DNA of 10,638 nt from an uncultured Lachnospiraceae bacterium. Lineage in GTDB: Bacteria; Bacillota; Clostridia; Lachnospirales; Lachnospiraceae. Position numbers and translations under genes: made by a program. Where the stretch lies: the NCBI GenBank assembly GCA_910586275.1, contig CAJUIM010000126.1, positions 1-10,638 of the forward strand, in the 5' to 3' direction. Positions 1-5,442 of this stretch are shown piece after piece. Position 1 is the stretch's first letter. Every line of letters begins with the position of its first letter. Below the pieces are notes generated by a model, which saw only the letters and a list, made by a program, of their open reading frames with translations, was not told where the DNA came from and did no database searches.

Positions 1-64
1 GCAAAAAAATCCCTCCCGTGCGTCCGCCTCTCAACACAACATTCAGGCTGAACTCTTACTTTCC
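1..64. other. Unassigned window edge upstream of ilvE
   Basis: I see no convincing open reading frame end, RNA gene or terminator in these bases. The stretch is C-rich with a run of seven A residues at 3-9. Read on the minus strand that run is a T tract, but it is not preceded by a self-complementary stem, so I do not call a terminator. The upstream gene, if any, lies outside the window. Confidence 0.4.
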
Positions 65-82
65 ATGCCGGCGCGCCGGCAT
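65..82. promoter_or_regulatory. 18-bp perfect palindrome, candidate operator upstream of ilvE
   Basis: ATGCCGGCGCGCCGGCAT is a perfect palindrome with no spacer. It ends seven bases before the TTGACT of the putative ilvE promoter. A spacerless palindrome suits a homodimeric DNA-binding protein. As an RNA hairpin it would need a CGCG tetraloop on a seven-pair stem. It is not followed by a proper T tract, so a terminator for an upstream gene is the weaker reading. No known operator consensus is recognised. Confidence 0.4.
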
Positions 83-88
83 TTAAGG

Positions 89-117
89 TTGACTTTTGGG
101 AAAAAAAGTATAATAAT
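89..117 (+). promoter_or_regulatory. Probable sigma-A promoter of ilvE
   Basis: TTGACT at 89-94 matches the -35 consensus at five of six positions. A perfect TATAAT occurs at 109-114, but the spacer is only 14 nt, shorter than the usual 16-18. Registers using TAATAA (111-116, spacer 16) or AATAAT (112-117, spacer 17) would restore normal spacing with a weaker -10. The TTGACTTTTG string recurs in the degV promoter at 9527-9536. Transcription would start around 120-125 and give a leader of roughly 35 nt. Confidence 0.6.
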
Positions 118-157
118 GAATAGGAAAAAAGCATAGGCGGAAAAGGGAGCGAGAGTG

Positions 158-1183
158 ATGGATACGAACAGAATTGATTGGGAAAACCTTGGTTTTGGTT
201 ATATGGAAACGGACAAAAGATTCGTCTCCAATTATAAAGACGGGGCATGGGATGACGGCATGCTGACGGAAGACTGTACGGTGACGGTGAATGAGTGCGC
301 AGGCGTGCTTCAGTATGCGCAGACTATATTCGAGGGCATGAAAGCCTATACAACGGAGGACGGACGTATTGTCACATTCCGTCCGGACCTGAATGCGGCA
401 CGGATGGCGGATTCTGCAGTCAGGCTGGAAATGCCGGTATTTCCCGAAGAACGTTTTATAAAGGCAGTGACAGAGACAGTGGCGGCAAATAAGAGGTTTG
501 TCCCGCCTTTTGGTTCCGGGGCCACACTTTATATAAGGCCGTATATGTTTGGCACGAATCCGGTGATCGGGGTAAAGCCGGCGGATGAATATCAGTTCAG
601 AATTTTCACTACGCCGGTAGGCCCTTATTTCAAAGGCGGGGTGAAGCCGCTGACAATCTGTGTCAGTGATTTTGACCGTGCGGCTCCGCGCGGTACCGGC
701 CATATTAAGGCCGGGCTGAATTATGCCATGAGTCTTTATGCCATCCAGACGGCGCACAGGAACGGATTTGACGAGAATATGTATCTGGATGCGGCTACCA
801 GGACAAAAGTGGAGGAGACGGGAGGCGCCAATTTCCTGTTTGTCACCAGGGACGGTAAAGTGGTCACTCCGAAGTCGGACAGCATTCTTCCGTCCATTAC
901 AAGGCGTTCTTTGGTATATGTGGCAAAAGAATATCTGGGGATGGAAGCGGAAGAAAGAGAAGTATTGTTTGAAGAAGTAAAAGATTTTGCAGAATGCGGG
1001 CTTTGCGGGACTGCCGCAGTCATTTCCCCGGTAGGGAAAGTGGTAGACCATGGAAAGGAAATCTGCTTCCCCAGCGGCATGACAGATATGGGGCCGGTGA
1101 CAAAGAAACTGTATGAGACTCTGACCGGGATTCAGATGGGCAGAATCAAAGCACCGGAAGGATGGATTACAGAAATCGGATAG
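158..1183 (+). CDS. ilvE: Branched-chain amino acid aminotransferase, type II
   Basis: This is a PLP-dependent fold-type IV transaminase. It interconverts leucine, isoleucine and valine with their 2-oxo acids, using 2-oxoglutarate/glutamate, in the cytoplasm. The 341-residue product has the type II BCAT layout. It begins with DWENLGFGYMETD, followed by the EGMKAY motif near residue 59, then R-P-Y (RPYMFGTNP) near 127. The PLP-binding lysine falls in GHIKAGLNYA (about Lys184), and the E-E-T-GGANFLFV segment follows near 230. Length and motifs are normal for the family and nothing looks damaged. I chose the ATG at 158 because AAGGGAG at 143-149 sits 8 nt upstream; a GTG at 155 adds one residue but is only 5 nt from it. 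The gene is monocistronic, with its own promoter upstream and a terminator downstream. Family assignment is firm, but substrate preference within the BCAT family is inferred. Confidence 0.95.
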   Translation: MDTNRIDWENLGFGYMETDKRFVSNYKDGAWDDGMLTEDCTVTVNECAGVLQYAQTIFEGMKAYTTEDGRIVTFRPDLNAARMADSAVRLEMPVFPEERFIKAVTETVAANKRFVPPFGSGATLYIRPYMFGTNPVIGVKPADEYQFRIFTTPVGPYFKGGVKPLTICVSDFDRAAPRGTGHIKAGLNYAMSLYAIQTAHRNGFDENMYLDAATRTKVEETGGANFLFVTRDGKVVTPKSDSILPSITRRSLVYVAKEYLGMEAEEREVLFEEVKDFAECGLCGTAAVISPVGKVVDHGKEICFPSGMTDMGPVTKKLYETLTGIQMGRIKAPEGWITEIG

Positions 1184-1219
1184 CCGGCCGGAAAATAGAA
1201 CTATTACAGACTATGCATA

Positions 1220-1252
1220 AAGAAAAGCCAAGTCAATGATTTGGCTTTTCTT
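1220..1252. terminator. Bidirectional intrinsic terminator between ilvE and yprB
   Basis: AAGAAAAGCCAA (1220-1231) and TTGGCTTTTCTT (1241-1252) form a perfect 12-bp stem around a 9-nt loop. The stem ends in T-rich sequence on the + strand and, because it starts A-rich, also on the minus strand. It lies between the ilvE stop codon (1183) and the stop codon of the convergent exonuclease gene (1280), so it can serve both transcripts. Confidence 0.85.
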
Positions 1253-1279
1253 CCATGTTCCCCTTATTTTCTCTGTTTT

Positions 1280-2392
1280 TTATATTTCCTGCCGGGAAGC
1301 GGCCAACATGCCTAAAACATGTCCGGCATACCGGGAAAACAAATCCCGTTCCATCTTTCTTTCTTCCGTCAGTTCAAAAAACATATCTTTTTCATTATAA
1401 TTCCGCTTGAAAAACGGCTCAAACAAAACATCCCATTGCGGGAGGTAACTGGAAAGCTTCCGCGTGTAGCAGGTGGCGGCAGTGGCCTGAATACGGTGCT
1501 TTCTGTCCACATACGATGCCACGGACTTGTGTACCGCCGTATCTTCATCCGGAAGATAGTAGTAATTTTTATAATTCGAGTAAAAGTACTTCATTTCTTC
1601 TTCATAGAGAGGAACCCGCAGGCTGCCCTCCCTGCCTTCTCCCATGAAATAGCAGCTTTTGGCAGAACAGGAAAACGGGTGGGGAAGGGGGGCTGGCAGC
1701 ATCAGCTTCATAATCAGTTCCTGATGCTGTGTTCCGTCCATGTCATGGTAGTAATTGGCCTGTACCTTTTTCGGACGCGGCGCTTCGTTAAAAAGATCGT
1801 AATAAGCCAGCAGAGGAAGAATCTGCAGCATGCCTTTCATATCGTCGGCATTGTGAAGCGTAAGTGCCTGCAGCGCGAAATCGGTAGGGTTCTTCACATA
1901 ATCATGATAGACGCTGATCAGTTCCCCGCCGCTGTACCGGTCTTCCCGTTGGATGCCGGCAAACTGCTCCAAAGTCTTCAGTTTGCAGTTGGGCAGGCGC
2001 AGACAGGCCTTATAGGGGGACAGGCGGCGGTAAATGTCAATTCCTTCAAAGCCGCTGAAATCATAGGGCAGCCCATGCTGCTCGCATTTCTGCAGAATAT
2101 AAGGCAGGTCGAAATTATTTCCGTTAAAATGGATAAAATGGGTATATTTTGAGGCAAAACTGAAAAAGGCAGACAGCAACTGTGCTTCCTCTTCCGGTTT
2201 ATTGGCAAACCATTGCCTTACGAACCATCTGCCGTTCTCATAATATGCGGTCCCGATTAGGTAGAGGCAGGAACTTCTGGCGGTAAAGCCTGTGGTTTCA
2301 ATGTCAAGGAATAATATTTTATCTATAGGTGCAATTTTCTCCAAAGGATAGGTTAAATTCGGTAAATGAATGGTTTGACGTAAGGTTCTCAC
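1280..2392 (-). CDS. yprB: YprB-like DEDD-family 3'-5' exonuclease (ribonuclease H-like fold)
   Basis: The 370-residue product is a predicted nuclease of the RNase_H_2/YprB family (COG3359 type), with an unknown physiological substrate. The N-terminal half carries the DEDD exonuclease motifs. Exo I is FLDIETTGF (Asp30, Glu32), Exo II is HFNGNNFDLPY (Asn92, Asp95), and an Exo III-like motif is HNADD (His180 to Asp184). The Exo III spacing is H-x3-D, between the DEDDy and DEDDh patterns. The remainder, from about residue 200, has no motif I recognise. It contains aromatic-rich stretches such as YFYSNYKNYYYLP. The start is GTG at 2392: an in-frame TAA lies two codons upstream and there is no later Met near the N-terminus. 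AAAGGA (2404-2409) lies 11 nt upstream as a loosely spaced ribosome binding site. The gene appears to be transcribed alone, from a promoter near 2705-2733. Confidence 0.85.
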   Translation of the reverse strand: MRTLRQTIHLPNLTYPLEKIAPIDKILFLDIETTGFTARSSCLYLIGTAYYENGRWFVRQWFANKPEEEAQLLSAFFSFASKYTHFIHFNGNNFDLPYILQKCEQHGLPYDFSGFEGIDIYRRLSPYKACLRLPNCKLKTLEQFAGIQREDRYSGGELISVYHDYVKNPTDFALQALTLHNADDMKGMLQILPLLAYYDLFNEAPRPKKVQANYYHDMDGTQHQELIMKLMLPAPLPHPFSCSAKSCYFMGEGREGSLRVPLYEEEMKYFYSNYKNYYYLPDEDTAVHKSVASYVDRKHRIQATAATCYTRKLSSYLPQWDVLFEPFFKRNYNEKDMFFELTEERKMERDLFSRYAGHVLGMLAASRQEI

Positions 2393-2402
2393 AGATTATC
2401 AT
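2375..2402 (+). promoter_or_regulatory. Candidate promoter reading into repeat copy 1
   Basis: TTGACG (2375-2380) and TATCAT (2397-2402) each match consensus at five of six positions and are separated by 16 nt. Transcription would begin near 2409, about 20 nt before repeat copy 1. The site overlaps the 5' end of yprB on the opposite strand, so it is divergent and antisense to that gene's start. The -35 bases are also coding sequence on the other strand, so the match could be chance. Confidence 0.4.
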
Positions 2403-2427
2403 ATCCTTTCTGAAATTATTGTTGTTG

Positions 2428-2576
2428 GTGGTGGGGCGGACGCATCGGATCTTATGCAATTACCCTAAGAACCCGCTTCCGCTCGGCGTCAAACGCAGCG
2501 GTACTAAGCTTGCTAAGTGCCGGCGTTTTCCGACGGATCTTATGGCAATTGCATAAGATCCGGTGCTGTGTGCCGG
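2428..2576 (+). repeat. Structured palindromic repeat, copy 1
   Basis: This element of about 149 bp is homologous to the inverted copy at 2786-2963. A bulge-free terminal stem pairs 2442-2473 with 2535-2566, with three mismatches plus one wobble. Its outer part, 2446-2461 with 2547-2562, is a perfect 16-bp inverted repeat. Inside lie a 35-bp core (2474-2508) identical to copy 2 and a second conserved block (2513-2536, one difference). The two inner blocks pair with each other: AAACGC with GCGTTT, then CGGTACT with AGTGCCG. Outer flanks (GGGGCGGACGC at 2432-2442; GCTGTG at 2565-2570) are conserved in copy 2. Compared with copy 2 it lacks a small apical hairpin and has a CTTG loop at 2509-2512 instead. 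Confidence 0.85.
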
Positions 2577-2609
2577 TGTAGTCTAGTATGCTGCTGTGCG
2601 GCACTTTTT
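2570..2609 (+). terminator. Candidate intrinsic terminator after repeat copy 1
   Basis: GTGCCG (2570-2575) pairs perfectly with CGGCAC (2599-2604), which is followed at once by TTTTT (2605-2609). The stem is only six pairs and the loop is 23 nt, so it is modest. The GC-rich stem abutting a T tract is nevertheless the right arrangement. It begins outside the repeat's terminal stem, so both can form together. Confidence 0.45.
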
Positions 2610-2704
2610 GGTTGATTTCCCTATTTATTCTTTGCATTTTATTGTATCATTCGCAATTTAATCAGCCTTTCCGTGTGGGAATGAGTACGGATAGGCTTCT
2701 ATTG

Positions 2705-2733
2705 ATTATAGCATATTTAAGGTTTCTTTTCAC
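2705..2733 (-). promoter_or_regulatory. Probable promoter of yprB (leftward, extended -10)
   Basis: On the minus strand TGCTATAAT (complement of 2705-2713) is an extended -10 with a perfect TATAAT hexamer. GTGAAA (complement of 2728-2733) is a four-of-six -35 at a spacing of 17 nt. Transcription would start near 2698 and cross all of repeat copy 1 in the antisense orientation before reaching the GTG at 2392. The yprB leader would be about 300 nt. Confidence 0.55.
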
Positions 2734-2785
2734 TATTTTTTCGCTGGCTGTCAGACTTTTATCGGTCACGCTGTAGTAAATGATC

Positions 2786-2963
2786 CCGATGCACAGCGAC
2801 GGATATTATATGACAGTCCTAAGGACCGTCGGAAAACGCCGGTACTTAGTGAGGTACAAAGCTGCCATCGGCAGCTTTCGAACTTAGTACCGCTGCGTTT
2901 GACGCCGAGCGGAAGCGAGTCCTTAGGACTGTCATATAATATCCGCCGCGTCCTCCCCACCCC
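2786..2963 (-). repeat. Structured palindromic repeat, copy 2 (inverted)
   Basis: This is the second copy of the element at 2428-2576, on the opposite strand and about 178 bp long. The terminal arms 2800-2826 and 2919-2945 are perfect 27-bp inverted repeats, and the stem extends to 2796-2827 with 2918-2949. The core 2883-2917 is the exact reverse complement of 2474-2508. The stem sequence differs from copy 1 at many positions, but pairing partners changed together. The extra length is mainly a perfect 9-bp hairpin with a 3-nt loop: AAAGCTGCC at 2858-2866 and GGCAGCTTT at 2870-2878. The hairpin sits at the apex where copy 1 has CTTG. No protein-coding potential and no transposase are visible. 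Confidence 0.85.
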
Positions 2964-2974
2964 AAACTTCATTG

Positions 2975-3003
2975 TCTATAATCCCATATTTTTTTATTTT
3001 CCA
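2975..3003 (-). promoter_or_regulatory. Weak candidate promoter reading leftward into repeat copy 2
   Basis: On the minus strand TGGAAA (complement of 2998-3003) and TATAGA (complement of 2975-2980) are spaced 17 nt apart, each matching consensus at four of six positions. Initiation would fall near 2968, just before the conserved outer flank of repeat copy 2. This mirrors the arrangement at copy 1, but the match is weak and the DNA is AT-rich, so chance is a serious alternative. Confidence 0.2.
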
Positions 3004-3013
3004 GTAGCATATT

Positions 3014-3042
3014 TTGTAGAAAAATAGTATATTGTTTATAGA
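3014..3042 (+). promoter_or_regulatory. Candidate promoter of the rnf operon
   Basis: TTGTAG (3014-3019) and TATAGA (3037-3042) are separated by 17 nt, each matching consensus at four of six positions. This is the best pair I see on the + strand between repeat copy 2 and rnfC. It would give a leader of about 125 nt. A single TTGTTTA at 3032-3038 resembles one half of a Rex operator, but no second half follows, so redox control by Rex is not supported by sequence. Confidence 0.35.
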
Positions 3043-3173
3043 GAGTTGCTGTTCACCGATGCACGGCTGCTGTGAAGGGGACAGGAACCAGAGAGAAAAA
3101 ATATCCGTCCGGCAAACTAACCTGCACGGGAAGGGAATGTGCTGTGCGGAAATATAAGAAAGAAGGGTGGAAA

Positions 3174-4493
3174 ATGGCAAAATTAACATTTGTGGGCGGT
3201 ATTCATCCGTTCGACGGAAAAGATATGTCGAAGGATAAGCCGATAAAAGAAGTGCTGCCCAAAGGGGATTTGGTATACCCTCTGTCCCAGCATATCGGTG
3301 CGCCTGCAACGCCGATCGTGGCGAAAGGAGATCATGTGCTGACAGGACAGAAGATTGCGGAGGCCTCAGGGTTTGTGTCGGCACCGATTTATGCAACGGT
3401 ATCGGGGACGGTGAAAGCTATTGAGCCGCGCAGGGTAGTGACCGGCGATAATGTCATGAGCATCGTGGTGGAAAATGACGGGCGGTACAGTGAAGTGGCT
3501 TACTCTCCGGTGGATTCCTATGAAGAACTGACAAAAGAGCAGATTATCGGAAGGGTAAAGGAAGCCGGAGTCGTCGGCATGGGGGGCGCGGGATTCCCTA
3601 CTTTTATCAAGCTTTCTCCGAAAGAACCGGAGAAAATAGAATATGTCATAGTCAACTGTGCGGAATGTGAGCCGTATCTGACTTCCGACTATCGGAGGAT
3701 GCTGGAAGAACCGGAAAAACTGGTGCAGGGACTGAAAATTATACTGCATCTTTTCGGCAATGCCAGAGGAATCCTGGCAGTGGAGGACAATAAGCCGGAC
3801 TGCATCGAATTGCTGAAGAAACTGACGAAGGATGAGGGGCGCATCAGCGTAAAGGCCCTTAAGACAAAATATCCCCAAGGCGCGGAACGGCAGATTATTT
3901 TTGCCTCAACGGGAAGGAGCATCAATTCCAGCATGCTTCCGGCAGATGCGGGATGCGTCGTGGACAACGTGGACACAGTGGTGGCGGTTTATCATGCAGT
4001 TATGCTGGGCAAGCCGCTGATGAACCGGATTGTCACCGTGACGGGAGATGCCATTGCCGACCCGCGTAATTTTATCGTGCGGATCGGGACGAATTATCAT
4101 GAATTGGTGGAAGAAGCGGGTGGCTTTAAGGAAAAACCGGTGAAAATCATATCCGGAGGGCCCATGATGGGCTTTGGTATTTTCGACCTCGATGTGCCTA
4201 CCACAAAAACGGCTTCCGCGCTTTTGTGCCTGACTCAGGATGATGTGTCCAGAATGGAGCCCAGCGCATGCATTAACTGCGGCAAATGTGTGGAGGCCTG
4301 CCCAAGCAGGATCGTCCCGCGGAGATTGGCGGATTATGCGGAGAGTTACAGGGAAGAGGCATTTCTGGCGGAAAACGGAATGGAGTGCTGTGAGTGTGGG
4401 TGCTGCAGTTATGTATGCCCGGCCAAACGGCCTTTGACGCAGACGATTAAATCTATGCGCAAAATGCAGTTGGCCAAACGGAAAAAGAAATAG
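3174..4493 (+). CDS. rnfC: Rnf complex subunit RnfC, NADH/flavin and Fe-S electron-transfer subunit
   Basis: RnfC is the peripheral cytoplasmic subunit of the ion-translocating ferredoxin:NAD+ oxidoreductase, where electrons meet NAD(H). The 439-residue product opens with the family signature FVGGIHP. It then has a barrel-sandwich segment (about 35-85), the glycine-rich nucleotide/FMN-binding motif GVVGMGGAGFPT (132-143) and NCAECEPYLTSD (161-172). The C-terminus carries two [4Fe-4S] motifs: CINCGKCVEACP (Cys366, 369, 372, 376) and CCECGCCSYVCP (Cys405, 408, 411, 415). It stops soon after in a lysine-rich tail, without the long repetitive extension seen in enterobacterial RsxC. I chose ATG 3174 because AAGGGTGG lies just upstream. 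A longer frame from GTG 3072 has no ribosome binding site and adds non-homologous residues. It is the first gene of the operon, and rnfD follows 13 nt after the stop. Confidence 0.97.
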   Translation: MAKLTFVGGIHPFDGKDMSKDKPIKEVLPKGDLVYPLSQHIGAPATPIVAKGDHVLTGQKIAEASGFVSAPIYATVSGTVKAIEPRRVVTGDNVMSIVVENDGRYSEVAYSPVDSYEELTKEQIIGRVKEAGVVGMGGAGFPTFIKLSPKEPEKIEYVIVNCAECEPYLTSDYRRMLEEPEKLVQGLKIILHLFGNARGILAVEDNKPDCIELLKKLTKDEGRISVKALKTKYPQGAERQIIFASTGRSINSSMLPADAGCVVDNVDTVVAVYHAVMLGKPLMNRIVTVTGDAIADPRNFIVRIGTNYHELVEEAGGFKEKPVKIISGGPMMGFGIFDLDVPTTKTASALLCLTQDDVSRMEPSACINCGKCVEACPSRIVPRRLADYAESYREEAFLAENGMECCECGCCSYVCPAKRPLTQTIKSMRKMQLAKRKKK

Positions 4494-4506
4494 GGAGGTA
4501 CGGACG

Positions 4507-5442
4507 GTGAGTGATTTGATGAAGGTGTCCTCCAATCCCCATGTGAGGTCAAAAGTGACTACAAGCAGCATTATGCTGGCGGTGATAGTGGCTCTGCTTC
4601 CGGCAGCAGGCTTCGGTATTTATAATTTTGGGGTGGATGCACTGATCTTAATAGTTGTGACAGTGGCTACTACTGTATTTACGGAATATGCATATGAGAA
4701 ACTGATGGGGAAGAAAGTGACGATAGGGGACTATTCCTCCGTAGTGACCGGGCTTTTGCTGGCTCTGAACCTTCCTTCCAGCGCACCTTGGTGGATTGGC
4801 GTTTTAGGCGGCATGTTTGCCATTTTGGCAGTGAAGATGCTGTTCGGCGGGCTGGGGCAGAATTTCATGAACCCGGCATTGGCGGCAAGATGTTTCCTGC
4901 TGATTTCCTTTACTTCCATCATGACCAATTTTGAATGTGATACATACACGGGAGCGACTCCCTTGGCAGCCTTGAAAAGCGGGGAAAGCTTGGATATCCT
5001 GAGCATGGTGATCGGGAAGACATCCGGTACCATCGGGGAGACTTCCATGATAGCCATTGTGCTCGGAGCCTGCTTCTTAGTCTTATTGGGCGTGATTGAC
5101 CTGCGTATCCCGGGCAGCTATATTGTCAGCTTTGTGATTTTTATCTGTCTCTTCGGCGGGCATGGCGTGAATACCGCGTACATCAGTGCCCATCTGGCAG
5201 GCGGCGGTTTGATGTTGGGTGCCTTTTTCATGGCGACGGACTATGTGACAAGGCCGATTACGAAAGCAGGGCAGTATGTGTTCGGCATACTGCTTGGCAT
5301 ACTGACGGGAATTTTCCGTATATTCGGGCCTTCCGCAGAGGGTGTTTCCTATGCGATCATCATAGGCAATTTATTGGTTCCTCTGATTGAGAAATCGACC
5401 CCTCCGAAAGCATTCGGCACAAAAGGAGGGAAACGGGCATGA
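4507..5442 (+). CDS. rnfD: Rnf complex subunit RnfD, covalent FMN-bearing membrane subunit
   Basis: RnfD is an integral membrane subunit homologous to NqrB, thought to couple electron flow through its flavin to ion movement. The 311-residue product is strongly hydrophobic, with several transmembrane helices from about residue 21 to the C-terminus and a short basic tail. DTYTGAT (145-151) matches the Dxx[ST]GAT signal for covalent flavinylation, so FMN is expected on Thr151 by a phosphoester bond. GQNFMNPALAARCFL (117-131) is also typical of the family. The start is GTG at 4507, eight nt after GGAGG within GGGAGGT (4493-4499). An in-frame ATG at 4519 is too far from that site. The gene overlaps rnfG by four bases (ATGA), indicating translational coupling. 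Confidence 0.96.
   Translation: MSDLMKVSSNPHVRSKVTTSSIMLAVIVALLPAAGFGIYNFGVDALILIVVTVATTVFTEYAYEKLMGKKVTIGDYSSVVTGLLLALNLPSSAPWWIGVLGGMFAILAVKMLFGGLGQNFMNPALAARCFLLISFTSIMTNFECDTYTGATPLAALKSGESLDILSMVIGKTSGTIGETSMIAIVLGACFLVLLGVIDLRIPGSYIVSFVIFICLFGGHGVNTAYISAHLAGGGLMLGAFFMATDYVTRPITKAGQYVFGILLGILTGIFRIFGPSAEGVSYAIIIGNLLVPLIEKSTPPKAFGTKGGKRA

Larger units (their letters stand above)
2409..2609 (+). ncRNA. Candidate structured small RNA spanning repeat copy 1
   Basis: A promoter-like TTGACG-16-TATCAT ends at 2402. Repeat copy 1 begins at about 2428, and a hairpin followed by five T residues ends at 2609, all in the same orientation. Together they define a possible transcript of about 200 nt made almost entirely of the repeat. 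The terminal stem of the repeat shows compensatory changes against copy 2, and the imperfect pairs include U-G wobbles that are tolerated only in this orientation. No known RNA family is recognised. The alternative is a non-transcribed palindromic mobile element with chance flanking signals. Confidence 0.35.
2393..3173. other. 780-bp gene-free region with two inverted structured repeats
   Basis: No credible protein-coding gene lies here. The short open frames lack ribosome binding sites. Two of them run through the repeats and share the peptide LPLGVKRSGTK only because the DNA is repeated. A 62-codon hydrophobic frame at 2588-2776 has no Shine-Dalgarno sequence and lies in AT-rich DNA. The region contains repeat copy 1 (2428-2576), a terminator-like hairpin (2570-2609), AT-rich spacer DNA with a leftward promoter (2705-2733), repeat copy 2 (2786-2963), and the rnfC promoter and leader (3014-3173). 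No riboswitch class is recognised in the rnfC leader. Confidence 0.7.

Noticed and set aside
83..1080. Large open frames on the strand opposite ilvE and similar frames opposite the rnf genes
   Set aside because: They are shadows of real genes, with cysteine/arginine/histidine-rich low-quality translations, no family motifs and no ribosome binding sites.
2588..2776. 62-codon hydrophobic open frame, a possible small membrane protein or toxin
   Set aside because: No Shine-Dalgarno sequence precedes its ATG, the terminator-like hairpin overlaps its start, and AT-rich DNA readily yields hydrophobic frames.
2428..2963. Composite transposon or CRISPR array formed by the two repeats
   Set aside because: The repeats are inverted, only two in number, and enclose about 210 bp with no transposase or spacer pattern.
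2329..2972. Short open frames through the repeats (2329-2556 on +, 2766-2972 on -) sharing the peptide LPLGVKRSGTK
   Set aside because: The shared peptide is explained by the identical 35-bp DNA core. The frames lack ribosome binding sites and the terminal stems vary by pairing rather than by codon position.
3032..3047. Rex redox-repressor operator upstream of rnfC
   Set aside because: Only one half-site (TTGTTTA) is present and no inverted partner follows.
3072..3173. Longer RnfC beginning at GTG 3072
   Set aside because: No ribosome binding site lies upstream, while ATG 3174 has a strong one and gives the family's usual N-terminus.
3050..3173. Riboswitch in the rnfC leader
   Set aside because: No recognisable conserved core of the FMN, cobalamin or other common classes could be identified, and pairing in this stretch is weak.
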